A stretch of DNA of 64,000 bases from Spirometra erinaceieuropaei (taxonomy: Eukaryota > Platyhelminthes > Cestoda > Diphyllobothriidea > Diphyllobothriidae). The position numbers were made by a program, and so were the translations under genes. A model generated the notes under the pieces. It made no database searches. It was not told the origin of the DNA and saw nothing but the letters and a program-made list of their open reading frames with translations. This document shows positions 49,372 through 58,556 of the stretch, piece after piece; positions within the stretch are counted from its first letter, which is position 1; every line of letters begins with the position of its first letter. The stretch is taken from contig CACRXP010000612.1 in assembly GCA_902702965.1 (NCBI GenBank), positions 203,149-267,148 of the forward strand. Direction: 5' to 3'.

Positions 49372-49893
49372 GAAGTCGTTTATCGGATCTGGTGCAGTTG
49401 CGGACTAAGTAACTACGTCGGAGAAACCGAAAGATAGCTCTGAACGAGAATGACCGAGCACGCTTCAGCGGTGCGGAGAAATGACGTCTGCACTCAAGTT
49501 GCTGCTCATTCGACGAGATCCGCCCACACATTTAAATTCGACGAGGCCGGAATTTTCGCAAAAGGTGACAACCGTGTGAGCCGGAAGCCGCTGGAGTCAT
49601 GGTTTACTGGCCACCAGTCCATTAACAAATGCAATGAGCTGCCCCTTCCATACTCGATGCAGAGACTTTGCCTAGGCAGAGTAGTAAGCAACGCGAGAAG
49701 CGTACGGGTGAACACTTTTCTCAACTCCAGGGTCAGTGAATCAGATGGCCGAGCGATTATCACACCAACATCCAAGGCACGTGATGAAATTGCAGCAATC
49801 AATGACGCGAATGTCGGCCACCAAGCAGTGAGCACACCACGTACAACGATCCATGATGAAAGAAGGTGGGGGTGGGGCCGTGAATATTCATAG
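49372..49893 (+). pseudogene. GIY-YIG endonuclease of lineage-B Penelope element
   Basis: Reading from about 49372, the 'GIY' strand is EVVYRIWCSCG and the 'YIG' strand is SNYVGETER. The frame then meets TAG at 49435-49437 and TGA at 49441-49443, where Lys/Arg codons would be expected. After the stops the frame is open for 147 codons: TRMTEHASAVRRND, VAAHSTRSAHTFKFDEAGIF, then HQSINKCNELPLPYS and LCLGRVV. Both stops lie inside the endonuclease core, so the protein is dead. The opposite-strand ORF (49506-49907) is only a shadow. Confidence 0.8.
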
Positions 49894-49971
49894 GTATGCG
49901 GTAGCATGGCGACAGCGTCCTATAAATACTGCAGACTCCTGAGTATGAACCACCCGTATCTGCTTCTGTCT

Positions 49972-50007
49972 CTGACGATGGGTTCCTGCAGGACTCCGAA
50001 ACGTCAG
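49972..50007 (+). other. Hammerhead-like stem-loop at Penelope 3' end (lineage B, copy 2)
   Basis: CTGACGA, TG, GGTTCC, loop, GGACTCC, GAAAC, GTCAG. CTGACGA fits the hammerhead core CUGANGA and GAAAC fits the second core strand. The outer CTGACG also pairs with CGTCAG. The same element lies in reverse orientation in copy 1 at 48737-48772 (loop ccagca in place of ctgca). Confidence 0.5.
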
Positions 50008-50150
50008 GCTAATAAAGCTATTGTTCCAGCGATCGTGTCTCCTTCTTCAAGACTGACGAACTCGTTTACAGTGTCCCATTTTCTGACTTTTGTTTTCAAC
50101 TGACCACCTTTGTTACAGGCTCGACTGTATAGAGCATTGACCAATGCCCA

Positions 50151-50240
50151 TAGGAGCGAAGAGACAAGTCCCAGGAAGTGGTCTTGAAGAAGTAGACACG
50201 ATCGCTGGGACAACAGCTTTATTAGCCTGACGTTCCGGAT
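50151..50240 (-). repeat. Fragment of lineage-B Penelope 3' end
   Basis: About 90 bp similar to 48661-48751. It shares gagac.ggtcccaggaagt, then gcgatcg-type sequence, then gctttattagcctgacgtt. It breaks off within the CTGACGA hairpin. This is a third, separate insertion or a duplication of the left flank. Confidence 0.75.
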
Positions 50241-50570
50241 TGACCAGTGCCTGGAATGGATCGGTTCTGCAAGTCTGACCGGACGCCCAAGTCTGCACCA
50301 CTTAGCGATGACAGACTCTTCAACAGGAAACCTTTTAGGCGTGTTGGTTCTACCTGTAGAAATAAACTGAAGATCGTCGAACGCTGACCATGGTCAAGTT
50401 AACTGACTGGCCATGTCCAGGGCTAAGGAGCGCCCATCTACAGTACGCATGTGAGCATCCATTTGGGTAAATAGGCCCACACCTTATTTAATTTCCGGGG
50501 AAATAAATGTGCATACTTGAAGTAAATCTTTTGAAACGGACACTTTCAGGCACGGTTCGAAATCTGATGT
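50241..50570. other. No gene recognised
   Basis: Spacer between the Penelope fragment and the 414-bp MITE. Nothing recognised. Confidence 0.5.
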
Positions 50571-50578
50571 GAATATTT

Positions 50579-50992
50579 AGTAGGATCCCTGTTGGTAGCC
50601 CCCTCGCTACTGAATCTTCCGGCTCTCTATCTTACGGGAGCGGTGGTAATGGCGGATATACGAGTGGGGCACTTGTGTGCAGGCGTCAATGGCGTTTATA
50701 GTGTATGCCCCGAATTGATGCCCCTGCTAAAGTCGTTGCAAAAATTAAATATGGCGAAAAATGAAAGAAAGATATAAAAACGAACCCGGATACTGAGTAC
50801 AGTCTGCGGAATGAATGCATCCTAGTTCCAGATTGGGTTGGGCGTTCCTGATTTTCCGAAAATAATAATTTGTTGCCACTAAGGCCACATGTATGTTAGA
50901 AACTAAGGCAGTAGTTGTGTGCTAGACGCGAATTTTGGAGTAAGCAATGTGTATAGCCATTAGCCGGGAGGGCTACCAACAGGGATCCTACC
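50579..50992. mobile_element. MITE, 414 bp, 8-bp target duplication
   Basis: Terminal inverted repeats of 23 bp, (A/G)GTAGGATCCCTGTTGGTAGCCC, with one mismatch, at 50579-50601 and 50970-50992. A perfect 8-bp duplication, GAATATTT, flanks them (50571-50578 and 50993-51000). No transposase is present. An 8-bp duplication suits the hAT, P or Merlin superfamilies. The GGTA start recalls the Merlin element at 40511, but the rest of the TIR differs, so I leave the superfamily open. The near-perfect TIRs and duplication suggest a fairly young insertion. Confidence 0.85.
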
Positions 50993-51081
50993 GAATATTT
51001 GAGCTGAAATCCATCTGCTACTGCGAAATAACCGCCTAATATCCCCACACCTCCAACAGGCAGCCAGTAGTATAGAATTCT

Positions 51082-51302
51082 GTAATTATTTACCGCACTG
51101 ACAACACAGGTATCATCTAGACGTCCAAACAAGACAATATGAAATTGGAATCCATATACCAGAAAACACAAGCGGAAAGCTGGGGGACCCGCTGATATGC
51201 CGAACCCCTCGCAGCTGTTCCGGGCAGCGACACAAGATCGACGAAGCACTCATGTCTGAGCTTTTAGCTTATACCTGTGTTGCCAGCACGGTAAATAATT
51301 AC
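51082..51302. repeat. Short inverted-repeat element, 221 bp
   Basis: 32-bp inverted repeats: gtaattatttaccgcactga... at 51082-51113, and its complement at 51271-51302, with about three mismatches. The flanks gaattctg and gagttcag are only weakly alike, so a target duplication is not established. It is probably a second MITE, about 80 bp from the 414-bp one. The 117-codon minus ORF spanning 50896-51249 crosses both elements and is not a gene. Confidence 0.65.
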
Positions 51303-52456
51303 CGAGTTCAGATGCTCAGACTCCCACGAATGCCAGCCGCAGGTGAGAGAATAAGTAAACACCAAGTCCTCATCGGACACGCGAGTTTCCGACAATTCGC
51401 GTGCAGACACGGCGGGTAGAATTCGCGCTGCATTTGAACTCCGACGAACCGGTGGAACTTCAAACAAAAGCCTCATTAAGCTGTTGACGCCACATGCGCG
51501 TGCGTACGGTCATGATGGGAGGGTTTAAATAAATCAAGCGTGCTATAACTTAGGACTTCGCAGGCAAAGGAAAGTTCAAAAATTCAAAAAGATTTCAGAA
51601 GATAAAACTGCCTTTCAACGCTTGCCTTCACACTGAGTCTCCATTCTCGCTTTTACATATTCTTCAACCTAGGATTTAAACCGCTACTTCGCTTTTATAG
51701 TCGTTGAGCGCAACTGTAGTTTACCCGCATTTACCAAACATATCTCAACCAGTTTCTTGAGAGTGGGTTATGCCTGATTCTCCTAATCTGTTGAATTTGC
51801 CATTTGTACGATAAACTTTGAAATATTAACAAATTTTTATTGGATGTATAACCCTTCCCGTAAATGTACAAGCTCCGGAGTCTAAGAACCAGCCAGGTTG
51901 TCATGGCATCAGTATTTTTTGCTGTCAAACATGCTCAAACCAAGTCAGTTAGCAGTTCTCTATTACGAGGCTGTCTGAAACAGCCGACACCCGACAGCCC
52001 GTTAGACACCTGCGCCTGCCGCTTCGGTTATTCAAAGGATACGCTTGTTTTCCCAGTTAACGTACCAAACTTTCCGCCGCAAGGACGACAACTGCGCCAT
52101 ATGGCCAGTACTTCTTCAGCAGTCCGGAATTGCGTCACCTCATCCACGCGGGGGGATTTCCTCAACGACCTGTTTGCTGCCTGAGACGACTACGCATGGC
52201 AGACACACAGAATTCGTTGGATTCGGTTGCGCAAACAAAACACAGAGGGACGTTAGACAGTCCTGTAGTCAAGCCTGTTGTTTGTGTTTACTTGTTTGGT
52301 TAAGCAAAAATTTCCGCTGATATGAATGTTTGCCCATTGAAACTTGAAGGGGGCATTGAGATTTAGCTTGGCGGAGAATTCCTCTTGGTCAGACCAACTG
52401 CAGCCGTCTCCAAGCGCAGCTTTTTAAATTCCCAACTTTAGAATCAACACCGTGCT
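51303..52456. other. No gene recognised
   Basis: A moderately GC-rich part at 51880-52230 is open in two plus frames (106 and 91 codons). I recognise neither. It may be a decayed repeat. Confidence 0.4.
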
Positions 52457-53441
52457 CAGTGAGTGACCAATTTCATGAAATGTTAAAAAAAGTTCTGAAA
52501 TGCGCTTTCGATGAGGAAGGATTACTTAGGCACCGTTTTAACAGTCATTATCTCGCGGCAAAGTCTTATCATATATCCGACTCGTCAGGACATCGGCTCT
52601 TGAATGCATGGTTTTTAATCTCTTATAGAAACTGTGTTCGATAAAAAATTACTGCTTAATAATATGCATTTTTCACACTGATTTTTGATTGTATTATAAA
52701 TTTAAATATATTTTACAGAAAACATGGACGGAAATATGCTTCCTTTCGCTCATTTGATAGAAAATCAGTTCAACGTCATAGTTTGTACTCGAGGGAGGGG
52801 GTATTTAGGCTTTAAAAATTTTTATCATTTCCCGAGTTATTTGGGATCTCATCAGCCGTTGCATTAGGGCCTAGTAATTTCCGTTTACAAGGTGCATGCC
52901 TTCCGCCCAAGGAAATTCACATATTTTTTTTATGTCTTTAACAAGGTACCACATTGAGTCCATAAAATATTGCAATGGATGCGGACTATGTTGCACATTT
53001 CATGGGGGGCAGTGGTAAACAGAAAGGTGCGGTGCTATATGAATGGACATTGCGCGGTTTCACAAAATCCCATAATTAGAAACTTTTTAAAACCTGATTA
53101 TACTCCTTCTTGGAGTGTGAAATATAAAGTTGACGTGAGTCTCTATCAATTAAACCAATAAAAGCGTATTTTCGTCCATGTTTTCCGCAAAACATATTTA
53201 AATTTACAAGACCATCGAAAATTAATGTGAAAAATGTGAAAATATTAATATTTTTGCCGAGTGCGGTTTCTACAGGAGATTGGAAAACGTTCATTCAAGA
53301 GGGGACATCCTGCCGAGTCAGGAATATTATGGGGTTATGCCGCAAGATAGTTATTATTACAATCGCCTCTAAGTAATCTTTCCTAATCAAAAACGCATCC
53401 CAGAATTTCAATCAACATCTCCTGAGATCGGTTACTCATTA
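52457..53441. mobile_element. Long-TIR element, copy D (GTGACC subfamily)
   Basis: About 985 bp, the sister of copy C. It starts CAGTGAGTGACC and ends, reverse-complemented, TAATGAGTAACC. A TA follows the right end, but the left flank reads CT. The arms and the centre match copy C throughout, including gcatgccttccgc, tccataaaatattgcaatggatgcgga and tgtgaatggaca-type blocks. No coding sequence. Confidence 0.85.
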
Positions 53442-54431
53442 TACGTCCGTTTGTGAATACGGGGCTTTCATTCTAGGCGACCCCGGGCATTCAAAGGAGC
53501 TCGTCGCGGTCAATATTCGGGCTTCCTAGATTGCGTGCGCCAAGCGAGGGCTTATTAGAAAGCGGCCAACTATTCAAAAGTACTTGGAACGCATGTGCGT
53601 TGCGATTTTAAGGATTTATTCAGCAGCAAGCAGTGTGCGCTTACGTTCAGTGGGTCAGACATTTGTTGCACCTCCAAATGCCTAAATTTATTATCCGTTT
53701 CATCTATCCCTGGGTAGTCTTCTATGGACTGCGCATCTGCCGACAAAACTCTGTCAGGATTACTTAAGAGCTGAACTGAATACGTGCGGTAATCTCTCAT
53801 CCTTTGCATGAAAGTGGCCAGAGATTGCAAACGAATAAACAATGCGTTCATCCCTTGCAAGATGTAAGGATATAATGTTGTTCAAGCCTCAGAAACCTTG
53901 TTATGATCTGTAAGATCTCCCCTCTAGCGGTGTCAAAAAAGGCAAGATAATGAACTGTCCATAAAAACGCAAGGGGAAAAAGGAAACGCGATCGCATATC
54001 ACATGTCTTGGGAAAATAAATACTCGTCTTCCCTAGTTTGACAATATGCCTCTGACGTTTAGAAGACCGCAGTTTGCTTATACGTGTTGACGACAGCGCA
54101 TTGATAGAAAAGAGACTTGAGAATGACTTCCGACATTTAGGTACGCGGATCCAAAAACCGCTTTTAGTTTTGGTGCGTTGCTTTGTCTGATTTCGAAAGT
54201 AAATTCACTGAATGAGCATCAAATGTATTTGCTCAGAATTAAGAAGGGTATTTGACATTTTTTATAATTATGCGCAGATTTGCCTGCGTGCAATATAGAA
54301 AGAATGGCTTATGAATATGTGTGCGTGGTTCTCTGCTAGAACTACGTGTAAGTAGCCGTATTTTGGCAGAGTAGCCTGGCAAAGGTGAACTATTACGACA
54401 AGTTTAGTTACTGATGTGTGTGCTTTGTGCG
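53442..54431. other. No gene recognised
   Basis: Spacer between two long-TIR elements. The 96-codon minus ORF at 53570-53860 is unrecognised. Confidence 0.45.
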
Positions 54432-54433
54432 TA

Positions 54434-55423
54434 CAGTAGATGTGCTAACTCATGAAATGCCAACCAAAATTTCGAAATGCGTTCTCTCTTCGAAAAGATA
54501 AATTAAGCAGTGTTGTAAACCTTATCATGATGCAACATAAATCTATAGTGATCCAATTACCTCAGGGTGTCGGCTTGCGAAAGAACTTTTTTTCGGCTGC
54601 GTGCAAGATCTATACTCTGCAAAAATCACTTCTTACGTAGCATGCAATTTTCTCATTGATTTTCAATGTCCTTGAAAATCCAATTATATTTCATGGAAAA
54701 CATGTATGAAAATATCCATTCTTTTACTTATTGGGTAGAAAATCACGTCTTCTTCCAATTTCATATTCAAAAGAAGAGTATAAATTGGTTTTAAAAAACT
54801 TTCCTAATTCCCGAATAATTTTGAACCCGACCTGCTGCTACACTTGCATTCAGGGTTTCAAAACTACAAGCTGTATATTTTCCGTGTACTGAAAACCATG
54901 CATTTCTGTACGGTGTTAAGAGGAGACCATGTGAGATTCATAAAATTAAGCAGTGAAGTTGAGCAATATTGTTAACTTTACAAGCCACATAAGTAAATGC
55001 AGATACATGACGTTTCGTGAATGACGATTTAATGGTATTAAAAACTTTCACAATTAGAAACATTTTGAAAACCAAATTATACTCTTCTTTTGAGTATGAA
55101 ATTGGAAGACGTGATTTTCTACCTAATAAATAAGAGAATGAATATTTTCATGCATGTTTTCCATGAAATATAATTGAATTTTCAAGGACATTGAAAATCA
55201 ATGAGAAAATTGCATGCTACGTAAGTAGTCATTTTTGCAGAATATAGATCTTGCATGCAGCCGAAAATAAGTTCTTTCGCAAGCCGACACCCTGAGATAA
55301 TTGGATCATTATAGATTTATGCTACATCATGATTAGCTTAACAACACTACTTAATTTATCTTTTCGAAATGAGAACGCATTTTGACATTTTGGTTGACAT
55401 TTCATTAGTTAGCACAAATACTG
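54434..55423. mobile_element. Long-TIR element, copy E (best GGTGGGCT-type copy)
   Basis: 990 bp, flanked by TA on both sides (54432-54433 and 55424-55425). The termini are CAGTAGATGTGCTAACTCATG and, reverse-complemented, CAGTATTTGTGCTAACTAATG. The arms match for about 390 bp each. They include cgaaaagataaattaagcagtgttgt against acaacactacttaatttatcttttcg, and ggagtataa/ttatactc blocks. The centre of about 200 bp holds cccgaataattttgaacccg and a ttaactttacaagccac block. It is non-coding. This is the best reference copy for the family. Confidence 0.9.
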
Positions 55424-56683
55424 TACGATTCATTTAATTCCACACGAAAAGAATACTAGCACAATCTTATTAAGGAAAACATTCGTAAAATGTCTGAAGC
55501 CCTTGTGGGATCTAAAATTTTTTTGATTTTCCCGGACTGTTTGAAAAAAGGAATTTCCTCAAAGTCAGTTTCCTGGGAGTTTTGTTTTTTCTTGCTTTTT
55601 CTGCTAATTTCTACGACTGCACTTTTGGATTTTATATTGCTTCAAACGTCTACTTAACCATAAAGCTATAAGAGCGTCTGAGAATGACCTGCTTAAACCG
55701 TATAAAAATTGAGAATAAAGGCCGAACATCATTCTTTTGAAACTGGTTGTTGAGAATTAAAATATTTTAAAAAGGCAGATGTCGAGATGTCGGTCTGTGA
55801 CGGAATAATTAAGATAGAATAAGAAGATTCAATTATTAGCATGTCGTCATCATAGTATCAAGAGGTTTTTTGTCTGTAAAATGTCACTTTGCAGACAGGC
55901 AGTCTGGTAGGTTTCAGGATGTCCCTGGAATGTCAGTAAGTGCGCTACGATTTTCATTGTTCACAGTCGAGTCCCCAAAACGTTTGGCTTTGTACTTTTG
56001 TCCACAAAACCTCTTAATTGTGACGAAACTTGTAGGCCTTCGCGGCCGTCCTTCGTTATACTAGCGTTATTCGCCGGCATAAATTTAGAAGCATCCATTA
56101 GCGAAACCTAACAATCAAAGGAAATGATTGACCACAGTGGTTACAGAATTCCGAAATACTGTTAAAATATGCAGCACTGTGCTTGTTTCGGTTTTTAACT
56201 ATGATGTCACAGCAATGAAAGGAACAAAGTGCATATTATATTATACCCTTAAGTAAAAGTTCCTTCTTGGTGCTAGGCGTTTTCCCGGATGCTTATGAGG
56301 CATTTGCATATGCATCTAAGGTTCTTCAAATATCAAGTTCTCGTTCCATGAGTAATAGTGCTCGCAACAAACTTGGTTTTAGGCGAACTCCGGGCATTGG
56401 GCGATTCTGCGGCTTGAAGCCATAGTACAAATAGTCCCCGCGTTTACAAAAGGTTCCATTTCACGCTTTATTACTTAATGCGTGCGACTGTTAGTAGCGT
56501 GCAAACAAAAAGACCATCAAGAAGGGTGCCGAGTGTTATTCTGTGCCTTGATAGACTCACTGGCATCACTTGCGTCGCCAGAGGAGTATGCAGTCTCCGT
56601 AATATGATTATACTTGATTCCGACCCTTGAAAATGCTACGGAGATTACTTTTACATGAAACGCCATGTCCGGGAAGATTATTT
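55424..56683. other. No gene recognised
   Basis: Nothing supported besides short chance ORFs (64 codons at 55870). Confidence 0.5.
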
Positions 56684-56725
56684 GAAGAAGAAAATGGGCT
56701 CTGCGGAACAGTTTTATTTAACTGC

Positions 56726-56762
56726 TGCCGTTTCGAAGAGCTGGGTTGGCTCATCATTGTCA
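56726..56762 (-). other. Hammerhead-like stem-loop at Penelope 3' end (lineage A, copy 2)
   Basis: On the minus strand: TGACAATGATGAGCC, loop, GCTCTTCGAAACGGCA. It contains TGATGAG and CGAAAC, closer to the hammerhead core than copy 1, but the leading C of CUGAUGA is A. Confidence 0.45.
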
Positions 56763-57129
56763 AAGCGAAAAATGCACTTAATCGATCAGAAATTTTGTTT
56801 AAAGTGACATCTTGTGTTGGTCGGCCTTATGCTGATTGATTTTTCTCTCCTCTCGCTGCCTCAGTCTCTCGGGAGATGGTGGACGGGCGTTTTGCCTGGG
56901 TGCTTTGTTAGTCACCACTCCGTCGAGGGGAGCTGATTGGACTTTAGTCGGGGGGTCGGTCTGGCGGTTCTTGTTCTTCCTCACCGAGTAAACACAGTGT
57001 CAGGCTATCTCCCTTGGGCCTTCTTAAGTTTGATGTGGTTGTTTGGTCCTGAGCTCTACGACTGTGTTGACGTAGGACTTTGTAAGCCAGCAGGAAGGTC
57101 GAGATGCCTGTTGATAGAGCGGGCATCGG

Positions 57130-57412
57130 AGAACTACGCCTCGAGAGTTGGCCGTTCTGCTTTTGTTTTGCCTCGGCCTAAGATGGTAGCCCTCTGGAGG
57201 TCAAAAGTATGCCCAGTTTCTCCAACGTTTGTTGCTAGTTGAGAGTTGGGGTCTAACCTCCGAGTAGCCGATTTGTGCTCTTGTAGGCGAGTTTGCAATT
57301 TCTACCCGGTTTCGCCTACCTAGTTACAGTCGCCCTCATTGCAATTTATGTTGCAGATGACTGCTGAGGTTTCAGCGGGTGGCAACGGGTCCTTGGGTTG
57401 CACCAAGTGTTC
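57130..57412 (-). pseudogene. GIY-YIG endonuclease relic of lineage-A copy 2
   Basis: Reads PKDPLPPAETSAVI, CNINCNEGDCN, stop, VGETG, stop, KLQTRLQEH, then the LDPNSQLAT block. Compared with copy 1, the Tyr of the 'GIY' strand is Cys, the Tyr of the 'YIG' strand is a TAG stop, and a second TAG stands where copy 1 has Leu. The domain is clearly dead while the RT part of the same element has no stop. Confidence 0.8.
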
Positions 57413-57418
57413 CACCCG

Positions 57419-58358
57419 TTAAACAACTAGTTCAGCGATTAGGCCTGATATAGGGGAGCCCATAGGAGTGCCTTTTATTTCTTCGTACATCTGTCCACCA
57501 AAGGTGAAATATATCTTGAGACAATATCGCAGAAGTTCGAGCAGATGCTCAGACTTCAGGGGTTTGTATCTCTCCTCATAACGCTCTGCCAATAATTGGT
57601 TCACAACGTATATCGCTAATTGCTGTGGAATAGAAGTGAAGTGCGAAACGACATCAAGGGATACCATGGACTCGTCTGGCTCTAACTTCAGATGTTTTAT
57701 GCGTTCGAGGAATTGATACGCAGATGTTACTGTTGTTGGTGAGCCTTCGGCCAAAAACTTAGGACGACCGAACATCCATTTCGCCAAACCGTACGTCGAA
57801 GTGCTTCGAAGGGATACGATTGTCCTCAGTGGGACATTTGCCTTGTGTACCTTCGGTCGACTGTAAAAACGAGCCGCGGCGGTGTCAGTGGGTTTCATGG
57901 AGAGCCAGTCGTTGGGTGTAATCGTCCTCATGGCCCTGAGATTTGCTAAGCTTTTGTTTATCGAAGTGATTAGATTTTTCATTTCGCTGGCACGGCATTG
58001 TTTGAAGGAATGCTGGTCCTCGATTAAATTGTGTACCTTGTTCTGGTAATCCGATTTGTCCAACACAACTGTTGAACGTCCTTTGTCAGCTGGCAGAATA
58101 CTTATGTCCTGGTTTGCTCTTAGGATTTTCAGTGCTCGCTGTTCTATATTGCTAAGAGTTTCCCATCTCTTGTGTCGCATGGGGAATGCGGAAGTTTGGT
58201 GACGGATCAAATCTTTCGTCTCTTCTGACGCCTTTGTTAATTGAAGAACAGATTCGAAGGCGGCAATAAACTCTGTGGGTGCGGCATCTGCTGTGTTAAA
58301 AGTGGCTCCACGTTCCAGGACTGCGAGTTGTGTGTTCGTAATGGCAAGCTCTTTTAAG
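57419..58358 (-). pseudogene. Penelope-like reverse transcriptase, truncated after motif B
   Basis: The frame is open from at least 58358 (ELAITNTQLAVLERG, then APTEFIAAFESVLQ) through the 263-codon ORF to a stop at 57419. It holds ILPADKGRSTVVLDKSDY, typical of the Penelope RT N-terminus. Then come RFYSRPKVHK and PLRTIVS. Motif A follows as MVSLDVVSHFTSIP (about residue 190 of the ORF) with its catalytic Asp. Motif B is GTPMGSPISGLIAELVV (about residue 247). The family continues with the catalytic YVDD box, which has been deleted. Penelope-like RTs are related to telomerase RT. This one cannot polymerise without motif C. The long unbroken frame suggests that the deletion is fairly recent. 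Confidence 0.88.
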
Positions 58359-58370
58359 TTAGATTAACCT

Positions 58371-58556
58371 AGAAGGAACAACTGTTGTGGGGATAATTTA
58401 AGCCTTATTTTCCGTATTTCTGTCCCTCCACACTAAGATAACGGTCCAGGAGTGACAACGCAAGATGCTTATATGCCGATGTACAACAAAAGGTAAGTCG
58501 AAAACCACGGTGCATGGGACAGGAGAACTTCGCAGAGATTACTTCAGAATGTAGAG
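58371..58556. other. Spacer between PLE and LINE
   Basis: A short stretch without a recognised feature. Confidence 0.5.

Larger units (their letters stand above)
49340..50051 (+). mobile_element. Penelope-like retroelement, lineage B, copy 2
   Basis: Plus-strand copy with a GIY-YIG domain, C-terminal tail and 3' untranslated region, arranged head-to-head with copy 1. From about 49419 to 50051 it is the reverse complement of 49298 down to 48693, with moderate divergence. The RT is absent. The 3' part carries the same CTGACGA hairpin (49972-50007). Confidence 0.82.
56684..58370 (-). mobile_element. Penelope-like retroelement, lineage A, copy 2 (internally deleted)
   Basis: Minus-strand element with, from high to low coordinate, N-terminal domain, RT domain to motif B, a deletion junction near 57410-57420, GIY-YIG domain, a tail of about 450 bp and the terminal stem-loop (56726-56762). 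From 56684 to about 57410 it closely matches copy 1. The deletion removes the RT catalytic YVDD box and the thumb/linker, so RT and endonuclease segments that are normally far apart abut here. It is 5'-truncated near 58370. Confidence 0.88.

Noticed and set aside
49506..49907. 133-codon minus-strand ORF, and the similar 130-codon ORF at 48837-49229
   Set aside because: Both are antisense shadows of the lineage-B Penelope C-terminal region; the sense frames carry the recognisable motifs.
50896..51249. 117-codon minus-strand ORF
   Set aside because: Crosses the end of one MITE and the start of another inverted-repeat element; unlikely to be a gene.
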